Below, one piece after another: positions 55,791-64,000 of a stretch of DNA of 64,000 bases; the first letter of the stretch is position 1; each line of letters opens with the position of its first letter. The position numbers were made by a program, and so were the translations under genes. Under the pieces are notes generated by a model. It worked only from the letters and a program-made list of their open reading frames with translations, had not been told where the DNA came from and searched no databases. The DNA is from Actinomycetota bacterium (GTDB lineage: Bacteria > Actinomycetota > Actinomycetes > S36-B12), in assembly GCA_030645615.1 (NCBI GenBank), contig JAUSNB010000015.1:126035-190034 (forward strand), given 5' to 3'.

Positions 55791-57968
55791 TCACTCGGGT
55801 CGGGCCTCCTCGGTGGGCTCGGCCGTGGGGTCCGGCGTCGGCTCCGGGCTTGGCTCGGGCGTGGCCGACGGGGACTCGGAGGGGAACAGGCCGGGGTCGG
55901 GGGACTGGCTGGGGATGATGGCTGGGGGCGATTGCGGATCGATCGGGAGTGTAGCCGTCGGGTCAGGCTCGAACTCGGGGATGAGGGTCGGGGTGGGGCA
56001 GCCCTCAGGGACCTCCTCGGACTCGGTGGCGATGGAGTCCGGGCAGTCGACCGGCTCGACCCTGCCTCCGGGCGGTTCGGCGAAGTCCTCGGCGGGCAGG
56101 CCGTCCAGGGCGGCCGACATGAAGGCCGTCCAGATCGCTGCCGGGAACGAGCCTCCGGTGACCGTCTCGAGGCCGCCCGTCCCCGCCATCGAGATCGGGG
56201 TGCCGTCTGCGTCCTCCTTGGCCATGAGGACCGCGCCGGCCAGCTGCGGGGTGTACCCGACGAACCACGCGCTCTTGTTGTCATCGGTGGTGCCGGTCTT
56301 GGCTGCCGCCGGTCGGCCCAGGGCCTGGGCGGCAGCACCCGTGCCGTCGGTGACGACCCGGCTCAGCGCGTAGCTCACGGTGTCGGCCACCCCGGGGTCG
56401 AATGCGGCCGCCGTCGATGGCTGGAACTGGTAGAGCAGCCCGCCATTGGGCCCGACGACCTCCTTCAGGACGGTCGTCTGCGCCCTGGTGCCGCGGGACG
56501 CGAAGGTCGCGTAGGCGTTTGCCATGTCCAGCCCCGACGGTGACGCCGTGCCGAGCACGAACGTGAGGTTGAGGTCGTCGAGGTCCATCCCCGGCGTGCC
56601 CTCCGGGATCCCGGCCAGCACGGCGGCGTCAGCGACCGACTCGACACCGATGCTGGATTCGAGCTCGACGTACGCGGAGTTGATGCTGAACTCAGTGGCC
56701 TCGAGCAGGCTCACCGGGCCGTATGAACGGTCGCCGTAGTTGGAGAACGTGTACCCGTTGACGGTGGCCGGGCTGTCCCCGTTCCAGATGGAGGTCAACG
56801 GCACGTCCTGCTCCGTCGCCGCGGCCAGTGCGAAGGGCTTGAACGTCGAGCCGGCCTGGGCGAAGGGCCGCGTCGCGTTGTTGATCTGGTCGTCGACGAA
56901 GTCCGCGCCGCCGTAGACAGCGACGATCTCGCCGGTACCGGGACGGACGGCCGCCAGCCCGATGCGGAGTCCCTCGGTACCGGTGCTGGGACCGTGCTTG
57001 CGCACCGCGGCGGTCGCGGCCCTCTGCGCCTGCCGGTCGAACGTCGAGGTGATCCGCAGGCCACCTCGCTGGATCTCGGTCTCGTCGAAGCCCAGGTCGA
57101 TCAGTTGCTCCTGCACCATGGTGAGCATGAAGCCGACCTGCCCGCCCAGCCGGTCCTTGGCCTTCAGCTTCTTGATCTTCGGGAACCGCGCGTCGGCTCG
57201 CTGGCCGGGCTTGAGCCACTCCTGCTCGACCATCGAGTCCAGGACGTACTCCCAGCGCCCCTGCAGGCCGGGGAGGTCGTTCTCCGGAGCCAGCCCGCTC
57301 GGCGACTTGATGATCGAGGCCAGGACCGCACCCTGCTCGACCGTGAGCTCGCTGGAGGGGGTCCCGAAGTAGGCGATGGCGGCAGCCTCGATGCCGTAGG
57401 CACCGCGCCCGAAGTAGATCGTGTTGAGGTAGTTCTCGAGGATCTCGTCCTTGGACACGACCGTCTCGAGCTTGAACGCCAGCAGCGCCTCCTGCACCTT
57501 GCGGTCCCAGGACCGCTCCTGGCTGAGGAAGGCGTTCTTCGCGTACTGCTGGGTGATGGTCGATCCGCCCTGGGTGCTGCCGCCGGTCACGTTGTTCCAG
57601 ATGGCCCGGCCGATGCCGATCGGCGAGATGCCGCCGTGGTCGTAGAAGGAACGGTCCTCCGCGGCCAGGACTGCGTGCTGGACCTCGAGCGGGACCTCGT
57701 CGAGCGGGACGCTGCGCCTGGTCGCCTCGCCAAGCCGGCCGATCTCCGTGGTCCCGTCGGCGTAGTAGACGATCGTGGCCTCGCTTGTGGCAACCTCGTT
57801 GGGAGTGGGCACCGTCGTACGGGCGATCAGCACGGCGAAGACCACGACGCCCAGCGCGCCGGCGGCCAGCACGACCAGGATTGTGTTGCGCAGCCAGTGG
57901 CTCTTTGGCGCGGGCGACGTGCGCGCAGGGCGCTTCTTCGCGGGGGGCCGCGGCCGGCTGTTCGACAC
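55791..57968 (-). CDS. ponA: Bifunctional penicillin-binding protein (class A PBP)
   Basis: 725-residue peptidoglycan synthase: short Lys/Pro-rich cytoplasmic tail, one membrane helix at about 28-49, GT51 glycosyltransferase domain (catalytic Glu104 in EDRSFYDHGG; GGSTITQQ) and transpeptidase domain with STFK, SIN (FSINSAY) and KTGTT. The tail after about residue 650 is Pro/Glu/Ser-rich, as in mycobacterial PonA proteins. Target of beta-lactams. It lies in the conserved order before the GT87 gene. Confidence 0.95.
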   Translation of the reverse strand: MSNSRPRPPAKKRPARTSPAPKSHWLRNTILVVLAAGALGVVVFAVLIARTTVPTPNEVATSEATIVYYADGTTEIGRLGEATRRSVPLDEVPLEVQHAVLAAEDRSFYDHGGISPIGIGRAIWNNVTGGSTQGGSTITQQYAKNAFLSQERSWDRKVQEALLAFKLETVVSKDEILENYLNTIYFGRGAYGIEAAAIAYFGTPSSELTVEQGAVLASIIKSPSGLAPENDLPGLQGRWEYVLDSMVEQEWLKPGQRADARFPKIKKLKAKDRLGGQVGFMLTMVQEQLIDLGFDETEIQRGGLRITSTFDRQAQRAATAAVRKHGPSTGTEGLRIGLAAVRPGTGEIVAVYGGADFVDDQINNATRPFAQAGSTFKPFALAAATEQDVPLTSIWNGDSPATVNGYTFSNYGDRSYGPVSLLEATEFSINSAYVELESSIGVESVADAAVLAGIPEGTPGMDLDDLNLTFVLGTASPSGLDMANAYATFASRGTRAQTTVLKEVVGPNGGLLYQFQPSTAAAFDPGVADTVSYALSRVVTDGTGAAAQALGRPAAAKTGTTDDNKSAWFVGYTPQLAGAVLMAKEDADGTPISMAGTGGLETVTGGSFPAAIWTAFMSAALDGLPAEDFAEPPGGRVEPVDCPDSIATESEEVPEGCPTPTLIPEFEPDPTATLPIDPQSPPAIIPSQSPDPGLFPSESPSATPEPSPEPTPDPTAEPTEEARPE

Positions 57969-58046
57969 GGGCGTTCCTTCGTGGCTCGGGGAAGCGCCTC
58001 GGGGAAGAGGCCACGTCAGGAGTGCCGAGGCCTCCTCGGACTCCCG

Positions 58047-58559
58047 TTAGCCAAGAAGATCACGCGGAGTGGCCGGAGCCCGGCGCGGCACGCCGTCCCC
58101 TAGGACGTACGTGGTGAGCAGGAAGTTCCAGTGGCAGCGCTGGCAGACCTCGACGACGTAGACCCGGAACGACCCGAACTGCCGCGACATGGCAGGCAGT
58201 TCGTCGGCGGCCCGGATCCGGCCCGAATAGGGGCCGAGGTCGTCGCCGTACACGTAGGCGAGGGTGACCAGCCCGGGGTCCTTGCAGGCCGGGCACGGTC
58301 CCGCTGCCGGCTCGCCGTGGTGCCGGGCGGCGCGAAGGAGGTAGGGGTCCGCGTCGCACAGGTCGGAGGACAGCCCACCGCCCCCGAACAATCGCTGCAG
58401 CGCGGCCCGGCGCTGCAGCGCGTGGTCTACGACGTCCCTCGGTCGGGCGGGGTCGGCGACCGGCTGGGGATCCGGCAGCGGGCCACGGTCCCGGGGAGGC
58501 CGGGCGGACTCGCCGCGGGCGATCGACCCGCGGAGCCGCGAGGAGCGCGGGGCAGCCAT
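58047..58559 (-). CDS. DUF5318 family protein (Rv0049-like)
   Basis: 170-residue actinobacterial conserved protein. Two Cys pairs, CPAC (about 88-91) and CQRCHWN (about 138-144), probably bind zinc; LVTLAYVYGDDLGPYSGRI and LTTYVLGD are other recognisable stretches. Function unknown. Its location between ponA and the padR-ino1 operon is the same as that of Rv0049 in mycobacteria. Divergent from padR. Confidence 0.82.
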   Translation of the reverse strand: MAAPRSSRLRGSIARGESARPPRDRGPLPDPQPVADPARPRDVVDHALQRRAALQRLFGGGGLSSDLCDADPYLLRAARHHGEPAAGPCPACKDPGLVTLAYVYGDDLGPYSGRIRAADELPAMSRQFGSFRVYVVEVCQRCHWNFLLTTYVLGDGVPRRAPATPRDLLG

Positions 58560-58599
58560 GAAGGGTGAGTCTACGGGGCTTCGTCGATTCGCCTGCGAT

Positions 58600-58614
58600 A
58601 TATCATCCTGATAT
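58600..58614. promoter_or_regulatory. PadR-type operator in front of the padR-ino1 operon
   Basis: ATATCA-tcc-TGATAT is an inverted repeat in an AT-rich island unlike its GC-rich surroundings. It lies 36 bases before the padR start and could overlap the -10 region. AT-rich palindromes like this are typical of PadR-family autoregulation, so it is a likely site of the PadR regulator encoded next to it. Confidence 0.55.
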
Positions 58615-58649
58615 GTTGTGGTGACCTATCGAGAGGAGGACGCGTGCCC

Positions 58650-59255
58650 ATGCGTCATGACGTGCTTGAGTTTGCCGTCCTGGGTGTGCTGTCCGACAGC
58701 CCCCTGCACGGATACGAGTTGCGCAAGCGCCTCGCCGTCGTTCTCGGCCCGTTCCGGGCCCTGTCCTACGGCTCGCTCTACCCGTGCCTGCGCCGCCTGC
58801 AGGCCCGCCGGCTGATCGAGGAACTGGCGGTGACGCCGGCCACCGAATCCACCGCGCCGCCGCTGTCCGCTCGCCGAGCCCGCGTCGTCTACGCCATCAC
58901 GGCCGACGGCAAGGAGGAGTTCGCCACGTGGGCCAACTCGCCCGGCCCGGAGGCGTGGGAGGACGAGGGCTTCGCCGCCCATCTGGCCTTCTTCAGCCGT
59001 ACCGAGGAGCGCGTGCGGCTGCGCATCCTCGAGGGGCGCCGGTCGCGGCTCGAGGAGCGGGTCGAGGCCTTGCGCGATTCGGTCGTCCGCGGCCGCGCCA
59101 AGGTCGACGCCTACACCCTCACTCTCCAGCAGCACGGCCTCGACGGAGCCGAGCGCGAAGTGCGCTGGCTCAACGAGCTGATCCAGAACGAGCAGTCGTC
59201 CACCCCCCAGTCCCGCCCTGCACAGGCGATCACCACCCCAGAGGAGCAAGCATGA
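58650..59255 (+). CDS. PadR-family transcriptional regulator
   Basis: 201-residue winged-helix regulator. The N-terminal domain reads [20 protein letters not shown] and [19 protein letters not shown]; a Vir_AlphaH-type C-terminal helical domain provides dimerisation. ATG 58650 is preferred because AGGAGG (58634-58639) lies ten bases upstream; GTG 58644 would be too near. It corresponds to mycobacterial Rv0047c next to ino1 and overlaps the ino1 start as ATGA, so it probably controls inositol synthesis. Confidence 0.9.
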   Translation: MRHDVLEFAVLGVLSDSPLHGYELRKRLAVVLGPFRALSYGSLYPCLRRLQARRLIEELAVTPATESTAPPLSARRARVVYAITADGKEEFATWANSPGPEAWEDEGFAAHLAFFSRTEERVRLRILEGRRSRLEERVEALRDSVVRGRAKVDAYTLTLQQHGLDGAEREVRWLNELIQNEQSSTPQSRPAQAITTPEEQA

Positions 59256-60334
59256 GTTCGGTACGCGTCGCCATCATCGGTGTAGGTAACTGCGCCTCGT
59301 CCCTCGTCCAGGGTGTCGAGTACTACAAGGACGCCGACCCGGCCGCCTTCGTCCCGGGCCTCATGCACGTGCAGTTCGGCGAGTACCACGTGCGCGACGT
59401 CGAGTTCGTCGCCGCGTTCGACGTCGATGGCAAGAAGGTCGGCCACGACCTCACCGACGCCATCAACGCGTCCGAGAACAACACTCTGAAGTTCTGCGAC
59501 GTGCCGCCGTCCGGCGTCATCGTCCAGCGGGGTCACACCCTCGATGGCCTGGGCAAGTACTACCGCGAGATGATCACCGAGTCCGATGCCGAGCCGGTCG
59601 ACGTCGTCGCTGCTCTCAAGGCGGCCGAGGTCGACATCGTGGTCTGCTACCTGCCCGTCGGGTCCGAGGCCGCGGCGAAGTTCTACGCCCAGTGCGCCAT
59701 CGACGCCGGCTGCGGCTTCGTCAATGCACTGCCGGTGTTCATCGCCGGCACCCCCGAGTGGGCCAAGAAGTTCGAGGACGCCGGGCTGCCGATCGTGGGC
59801 GACGACATCAAGAGCCAGGTCGGCGCGACCATCACCCACCGGGTCATGGCGAAGCTGTTCGAGGACCGCGGCGTGATCCTCGACCGCACGTACCAGCTGA
59901 ACGTCGGCGGCAACATGGACTTCATGAACATGCTCGAGCGTGACCGCCTGGAGTCGAAGAAGATCTCCAAGACCCAGTCCGTTACGTCGCAGATCACGTC
60001 GCACGACATGGGCGCCCGCAACGTGCACATCGGCCCGAGCGACTACGTCGCCTGGCTCGACGATCGCAAGTGGGCGTTCGTCCGACTCGAGGGCCGCGCC
60101 TTCGGGGATGCTCCGCTCAACCTCGAGTACAAGCTCGAGGTGTGGGACTCCCCGAACAGCGCCGGCGTGATCATCGACGCCGTCCGCGCCGCGAAGATCG
60201 CCAAGGACCGCGGCATCGGCGGCCCGATCCTGTCGGCCTCCAGCTACTTCATGAAGTCGCCGCCAGTTCAGTACACCGACAGCGAGGCCCGCGACGCCGT
60301 CGACGACTTCATCGCCGGTCGCATCGAGAGCTAG
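59252..60334 (+). CDS. ino1: myo-Inositol-1-phosphate synthase
   Basis: 360-residue NAD-dependent enzyme converting glucose-6-phosphate to inositol-1-phosphate, the entry to phosphatidylinositol, mannosides and mycothiol. Motifs are [16 protein letters not shown] at the start, [37 protein letters not shown] and NVGGNMDF. Coupled to padR by ATGA. A 65-base palindrome follows the stop after 14 bases. Confidence 0.95.
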   Translation: MSSVRVAIIGVGNCASSLVQGVEYYKDADPAAFVPGLMHVQFGEYHVRDVEFVAAFDVDGKKVGHDLTDAINASENNTLKFCDVPPSGVIVQRGHTLDGLGKYYREMITESDAEPVDVVAALKAAEVDIVVCYLPVGSEAAAKFYAQCAIDAGCGFVNALPVFIAGTPEWAKKFEDAGLPIVGDDIKSQVGATITHRVMAKLFEDRGVILDRTYQLNVGGNMDFMNMLERDRLESKKISKTQSVTSQITSHDMGARNVHIGPSDYVAWLDDRKWAFVRLEGRAFGDAPLNLEYKLEVWDSPNSAGVIIDAVRAAKIAKDRGIGGPILSASSYFMKSPPVQYTDSEARDAVDDFIAGRIES

Positions 60335-60348
60335 TCCCACCACCGCTC

Positions 60349-60413
60349 CGCCGAGACCTGCCTTCGGCGTCGTTCCCGGTCCCCGGGTGTGACGCTGGCG
60401 GCAGGTCTCGGCG
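60349..60413. terminator. Terminator-like 65-bp palindrome (copy B)
   Basis: CGCCGAGACCTGCC (60349-60362) pairs perfectly with GGCAGGTCTCGGCG (60400-60413), with an inner GCGTC/GACGC pair. Same length and layout as the palindrome at 15407-15471, differing in the stem by exchanged base pairs that keep pairing. It lies just after ino1 and upstream of the MFS gene. Confidence 0.75.
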
Positions 60414-60434
60414 CTTGCGGGTAGCGTCCCGGTC

Positions 60435-61736
60435 ATGGTGGCGCTGCCGGCACTGCGCGAGGTCTTGGCGGGCCGTGACTTCCGCCGGCTGTACGGCGTC
60501 CGGCTGGTCGCCCAGACGGGCGACGGGCTGCTGCAGGCCGCCCTGGCCACCTTCGTGCTGTTCTCGCCGGAACGCGAGCCCGACGCCGTCAAGGTGACGG
60601 CCGCGTTCGCCATCCTGCTGCTGCCCTACTCCGTCATCGGGCCCTTCGCGGGCGTCTTCCTGGACCGTTGGCGCCGACGGAACGTCCTCGTCCGGGCGAA
60701 TCTGCTCAAGGCGCTCGTCACCCTGCCGATCATCCTTCTCGTCCTTGCCGGGAACGACGGTCCGCTGCTCGGCCTGGTCGTGCTCACTGTCCTCGGCATC
60801 GGCCGGTTCGTCCTCGCGGGATTGTCCGCGTCCCTGCCGCACGTCGTCGCAGGTCGCGACCTCGTCACCGCCAACGCCCTGACGCCCACATCCGGCACGA
60901 TCATGGCCGCCGTCGGCGCCCTAGTCGGCGTGGCCCTGCGTAGCGCCTTGGGCGGCGGCGACACGGGCAGCGCGGCCGTACTCGGCTGCGCGATGCTGGC
61001 TTACGTCGGATCGGCCGGGATCGCCGGGCTGCTCGCCGCTGACCGGCTGGGCCCCGATGGCCAGCGGCCCGGCGACACCGTCCGTGGCGTGGCGATCGGC
61101 CTGGTGGAGGGAGTGCGGGAACTACGGATCCATGCCCAGGCCGGGCGAGCGATCGCCGTTGTCGGCGCGCACCGCATTGCCTTCGGCGTCCTGACGGCCG
61201 GCGGGCTGCTGCTCGTGCGCTACACGTTCAACCAGGTGGGCGAGGCAGACAGTGCACTCAACGCATTCGCCTTCCTGACCGGGGCCGCCGCGGCCGGCGC
61301 CCTCGTCGGCGCCGTCCTCACCCCCGGGGCGAGCCGGCGCTGGGGTGCGGTGCGGTGGTCCGTGTTCGCCCTGGCGCAGGCAGCGGTGGTCGGCATCGGG
61401 TTCATCCTGGTCGGCGCGATGGCGCCGTCCTTCCCGGCCCTCCTCCTCGGCGCCGTGAGCCTGGGCTTCGCGGGCCAATCAGTCAAGGTCTGCTCCGACA
61501 CGTTGGTGCAGCGGCACATCCCCGACGACCACCTCGGCCGGGTCTTCGCCCTCTTCGACATGATCGTGAACGTCTGCCTCGTGCTCGGAATCTCGGTCAT
61601 GGCGATCGCGTCACCAACCAGTGGGCAGGCCCCGTTCGTCTACGTCGGGGTCGGCGCGATGCTGATTGCGGCAGCCTTGTGGTATCGACGCCACGACCCC
61701 CGTAGAGTCCGGACCGGCTCGGCCAGCGCAGGCTGA
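60435..61736 (+). CDS. MFS transporter
   Basis: 433-residue major facilitator with about twelve helices. FRRLYGVRLVAQTGDGLLQA and the cytoplasmic loop DRWRRRNVLVRANLL between helices 2 and 3 are typical of the drug-exporter-like branch found next to ino1 in several actinobacteria. Substrate unknown. The ATG at 60435 lies 22 bases after the ino1 terminator. Confidence 0.87.
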   Translation: MVALPALREVLAGRDFRRLYGVRLVAQTGDGLLQAALATFVLFSPEREPDAVKVTAAFAILLLPYSVIGPFAGVFLDRWRRRNVLVRANLLKALVTLPIILLVLAGNDGPLLGLVVLTVLGIGRFVLAGLSASLPHVVAGRDLVTANALTPTSGTIMAAVGALVGVALRSALGGGDTGSAAVLGCAMLAYVGSAGIAGLLAADRLGPDGQRPGDTVRGVAIGLVEGVRELRIHAQAGRAIAVVGAHRIAFGVLTAGGLLLVRYTFNQVGEADSALNAFAFLTGAAAAGALVGAVLTPGASRRWGAVRWSVFALAQAAVVGIGFILVGAMAPSFPALLLGAVSLGFAGQSVKVCSDTLVQRHIPDDHLGRVFALFDMIVNVCLVLGISVMAIASPTSGQAPFVYVGVGAMLIAAALWYRRHDPRRVRTGSASAG

Positions 61737-61752
61737 CCAGATCGGGGCTGAC

Positions 61753-63033
61753 ATGAGCACGGACACCGCTACCCGCCGTTGGGGAGTGCGCTCGATCGCG
61801 TCGCTGCTCATCTTCCTTCTCGCCGCCGTCCTGACGCCGATCGCGCTGGTCGGGCACTGGGGACACCGCACCGTCATCGACAGCGAGCGCTACCTCGAGA
61901 CCGTCGGCCCGCTCATCGAGCAGCCGGACGTGCAGCAGGCCCTGGCCGCGTCCATCACCGATGCCGTTGTCGAGAGGATCGACACCGAGACACAGGTCGA
62001 AGGACTCCTCAGCAGCCTGTTCCCCAACTCCTCGTTCACCGGGCCGCTTGCCTCGCCGATCGCGGCTGGCATCAACGGCCTCATCGGCGAACTGGTTGTC
62101 CGCTTCGTGGCCTCGGATCAGTTCCAGCAGGCCTGGATAGCCCTGAACCGAGCTGCGCAACGCGGGCTCATTGCCCTCCTCGAGGGCGGCCAGGAAGGTC
62201 CTATCCAGGTCAAGGGCGACGAGATCGTGCTCGACATCTCCTCGGCCCTCGCCGCCATCCAGACCCACCTCGTCGAGAACGGCATCTCGGCCGCCGCGGG
62301 GCTGACGCTGCCGGAAGGCGACCGCCAGATCGTGCTCGGCACGGTGCAGGGCCTCGGCCAGATCCGCTTCATCTACTCCTTGACCTCGCCGATCCTGCAG
62401 TGGTTCCCGCTGCTGGTCGCCGCCATGTTCGCGCTGTCGATCGCCCTCGCCCGCCGGCGGGCCCGCACCGTGGTGGCGGCAGGCATCGTGCTCGTGGGCG
62501 CCGCCGGTCTGATCGGCCTGGGCCTGAGCGCCGGCGAGGCCGGCTTCGTCGACGAGCTGGCCGGCACGCCGTTCGGCCCCGCCGCGAACGAGTTCTGGAC
62601 GACCCTGCTGACGTACCTCGTGCTCGGCAACCAGGCGCTCCTCACCCTGGGCATCATCACGATCCTGGCCGGCTGGCTCGGCGGCCGCACGTCCCTGGCC
62701 CGGTACGTGCGCGGACACCTCGTGCGGGGGCTGGACCAGCTCGGCGACCGGTTGCCCGAGGGATTGCAGGGATTCCGGCAGACCGTGACGGGCGTGGCGC
62801 CGTACATCCGCTGGGTGATCTACCTGCTGGGCGGCCTGCTCGTCGTCCTGAACGACATCGCATCGCCCGCGACGGTCCTGTGGTGCGCCGCGCTCACGGC
62901 CGGCCTGATCACCGGCCTGCAGGTCCTGGTCAACCAGGAGCCGCCTGCGAACCTCACCGAGGTCGCGCAGCCCACCAGGACCGAAGCGCCTCAGCCGCTA
63001 GGGCAGGGTCCAGCGGGCCCCGGTCCAGCCTGA
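61753..63033 (+). CDS. Predicted membrane protein with large external loop
   Basis: 426-residue protein: N-terminal helix about 14-35 (SLLIFLLAAVLTPIALVGHW), a soluble, probably external segment of about 170 residues with EPD-type repeats of hydrophobic helices, then four to five helices (PLLVAAMFALSIALARRRAR, GIVLVGAAGLIGLGLSAG, LLTLGIITILAGWLGG, ending in WVIYLLGGLLVVLNDIA). Arg-rich loops lie on the cytoplasmic side. I do not recognise a family. Its 3' end overlaps the convergent pcnA by 80 bases. Confidence 0.7.
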   Translation: MSTDTATRRWGVRSIASLLIFLLAAVLTPIALVGHWGHRTVIDSERYLETVGPLIEQPDVQQALAASITDAVVERIDTETQVEGLLSSLFPNSSFTGPLASPIAAGINGLIGELVVRFVASDQFQQAWIALNRAAQRGLIALLEGGQEGPIQVKGDEIVLDISSALAAIQTHLVENGISAAAGLTLPEGDRQIVLGTVQGLGQIRFIYSLTSPILQWFPLLVAAMFALSIALARRRARTVVAAGIVLVGAAGLIGLGLSAGEAGFVDELAGTPFGPAANEFWTTLLTYLVLGNQALLTLGIITILAGWLGGRTSLARYVRGHLVRGLDQLGDRLPEGLQGFRQTVTGVAPYIRWVIYLLGGLLVVLNDIASPATVLWCAALTAGLITGLQVLVNQEPPANLTEVAQPTRTEAPQPLGQGPAGPGPA

Positions 63034-64000
63034 GGTCGAGCAGGAACTGGTAGGCCTCGCCGACCACCGGTCCCGGCGGGATGCCCAGGATCTCCATGAT
63101 CGCCTTGCCATCAAGGTCCGGGCGGATGGACGCCATCTCCTCGTGCGCCTGCAGTTCCCGGATTCGCCGCTCCAGCGAGTCGTAGGAACGCTGCAGGGCC
63201 TGGGCCCGCCGCCGGTTGCGGGTGGTGCAGTCGGCGCGGGTCAGCTTGTGCAGGCGGTCGAGCAGCGGTCCCGCATCGCGGACGTATCGCCGCACGGCCG
63301 AATCGGTCCATTCGCCACTGCCGTATCCGTGGAAGCGCAGATGCAGCTCCACCAGCCGCGACACGTCATCGACCATGTCATTGGAGAAGCGCAGCGTCTG
63401 CATCCGCTTGCGGGTCATCCGGGCTCCCACCATCTCGTGGTGGTGGAACGAGACGCGGCCATCCGATTCGAACTTCCGGGTACGCGGCTTGCCGATGTCG
63501 TGGAACAGCGCGGCGAGTCGCAGGACGGGATCGGGTCCGGACGTCGGGTCGTGCTCCTGCTCCAGCACCATGGCCTGCTCGAGCACGGTGAGGGTGTGTT
63601 CGTACACGTCCTTGTGGTGATGGTGCTCGTCCTCCTCCAGCCGGAGCAGCGGCAACTCGGGCAGCACGTGCTCCGCGAGCCCCGTGTCGACCAGAAGCGC
63701 AAGCCCTCGCCGCGGGTCCTGCCCGAGCACGAGCTTGATGAACTCCTCGCGGATCCGCTCCGCGGAGACGATGGCCAGCCGGTCCGCCTGGTCGGCCATG
63801 GCGACGACGACTTCCGGGCTCACGTCGAACCGCAGTTGCGAGGCGAAACGGGCCGCGCGCAGCATCCGAAGCGGGTCGTCCCCGAACGAATCCTCCGGCC
63901 TCCCCGGCGTGCGGATGACGCCGCGGCCGAGGTCGCCCAGGCCGTCGAAGCGATCGACGAGGGCGAAGTCTGGCAGGCGCAGCGCCATGGCATTGATGGT
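62954..64000 (-). CDS. pcnA: CCA tRNA nucleotidyltransferase, 5' end outside window
   Basis: Class II nucleotidyltransferase that adds or repairs the 3' CCA of tRNA. The visible 348 residues hold the end of the head domain (FALVDRFDGLGDLGRGVIRT, DPLRMLRAARFASQL) and the C-terminal HD-type domain with LFHDIGKPRTR. The N-terminal nucleotidyl-transfer motif lies beyond the right edge; reading continues in frame through TINAMAL. In actinobacteria this gene also lies close to oriC, matching the dnaB-ino1 context. The stop overlaps the convergent membrane-protein gene. Confidence 0.93.
   Translation of the reverse strand, partial: TINAMALRLPDFALVDRFDGLGDLGRGVIRTPGRPEDSFGDDPLRMLRAARFASQLRFDVSPEVVVAMADQADRLAIVSAERIREEFIKLVLGQDPRRGLALLVDTGLAEHVLPELPLLRLEEDEHHHHKDVYEHTLTVLEQAMVLEQEHDPTSGPDPVLRLAALFHDIGKPRTRKFESDGRVSFHHHEMVGARMTRKRMQTLRFSNDMVDDVSRLVELHLRFHGYGSGEWTDSAVRRYVRDAGPLLDRLHKLTRADCTTRNRRRAQALQRSYDSLERRIRELQAHEEMASIRPDLDGKAIMEILGIPPGPVVGEAYQFLLDLRLDRGPLDPALAAEALRSWWAARPR

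Overview
The window is high-GC DNA from an actinobacterium (Actinomycetota). Lineage markers include a decaprenyl-phosphoryl-arabinose (DPA) gene set, a mycothiol-dependent-enzyme family member, an inositol-1-phosphate synthase with a PadR regulator, a DevR/DevS two-component pair and a SigK/RskA-type sigma and anti-sigma pair. The right third (about 44-64 kb) keeps the conserved actinobacterial order dnaB, rplI, rpsR, ssb, rpsF, GT87 mannosyltransferase, ponA, DUF5318, padR, ino1, MFS and pcnA, which normally lies close to the chromosomal origin. I see no insertion sequence, prophage, CRISPR array, rRNA or tRNA. The only mobile-type element is an intein inside dnaB.

Left part (1-21 kb): the end of a sugar-type ABC importer operon (ATPase, lipoprotein binding protein, SDR dehydrogenase) sits beside a GAF/Fis-type activator whose AAA+ domain has lost the sigma-54 contact motif and Walker B acidic residues. 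Next is a minus-strand run: a membrane protein, UbiA-type phosphoribosyltransferase, DprE1, DprE2, a second membrane protein and a secreted alpha/beta hydrolase. The first three enzymes together make DPA for cell-wall arabinan. An acyl-CoA dehydrogenase behind a perfect inverted repeat, a CopD-CtaG fusion, a rhodanese lipoprotein behind a CsoR-like palindrome, an L,D-transpeptidase, a nitrilase-family hydrolase, a mycothiol/DinB-type enzyme and a branched-chain keto-acid dehydrogenase operon (E1alpha-E1beta-E2) follow.

Middle (20.6-44 kb): a DevR/DosR-like regulator converges on a DevS-like GAF-GAF histidine kinase. The kinase is the last gene of a cydA-cydB-cydD-cydC-devS operon for cytochrome bd oxidase. 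A palindrome closely resembling the DosR box lies between cydA and the divergent EamA transporter. Then come an OafA-type acyltransferase, a SpoIIE-type phosphatase, a secreted glycoside hydrolase, an SDR plus class III aminotransferase pair, an esterase, a fasciclin-domain protein divergent from a SigK/RskA-like pair, and an ABC exporter.

Right part (44-64 kb): DnaB carries a 337-residue intein in its P-loop with the residues of a class 3 intein and a LAGLIDADG endonuclease. Three tandem DUF805 membrane proteins separate dnaB/LMW-PTP from rplI. A VapBC module, exodeoxyribonuclease III, a FemX-like transferase and an alanine-racemase-like protein lie between rpsF and the GT87/ponA genes. A pair of 65-bp palindromes with compensatory base changes, after the L,D-transpeptidase and after ino1, looks like a dispersed terminator-like repeat. 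No gene-free stretch exceeds about 300 bases; the longest, upstream of dnaB (270 bases), holds DnaA-box-like 9-mers.
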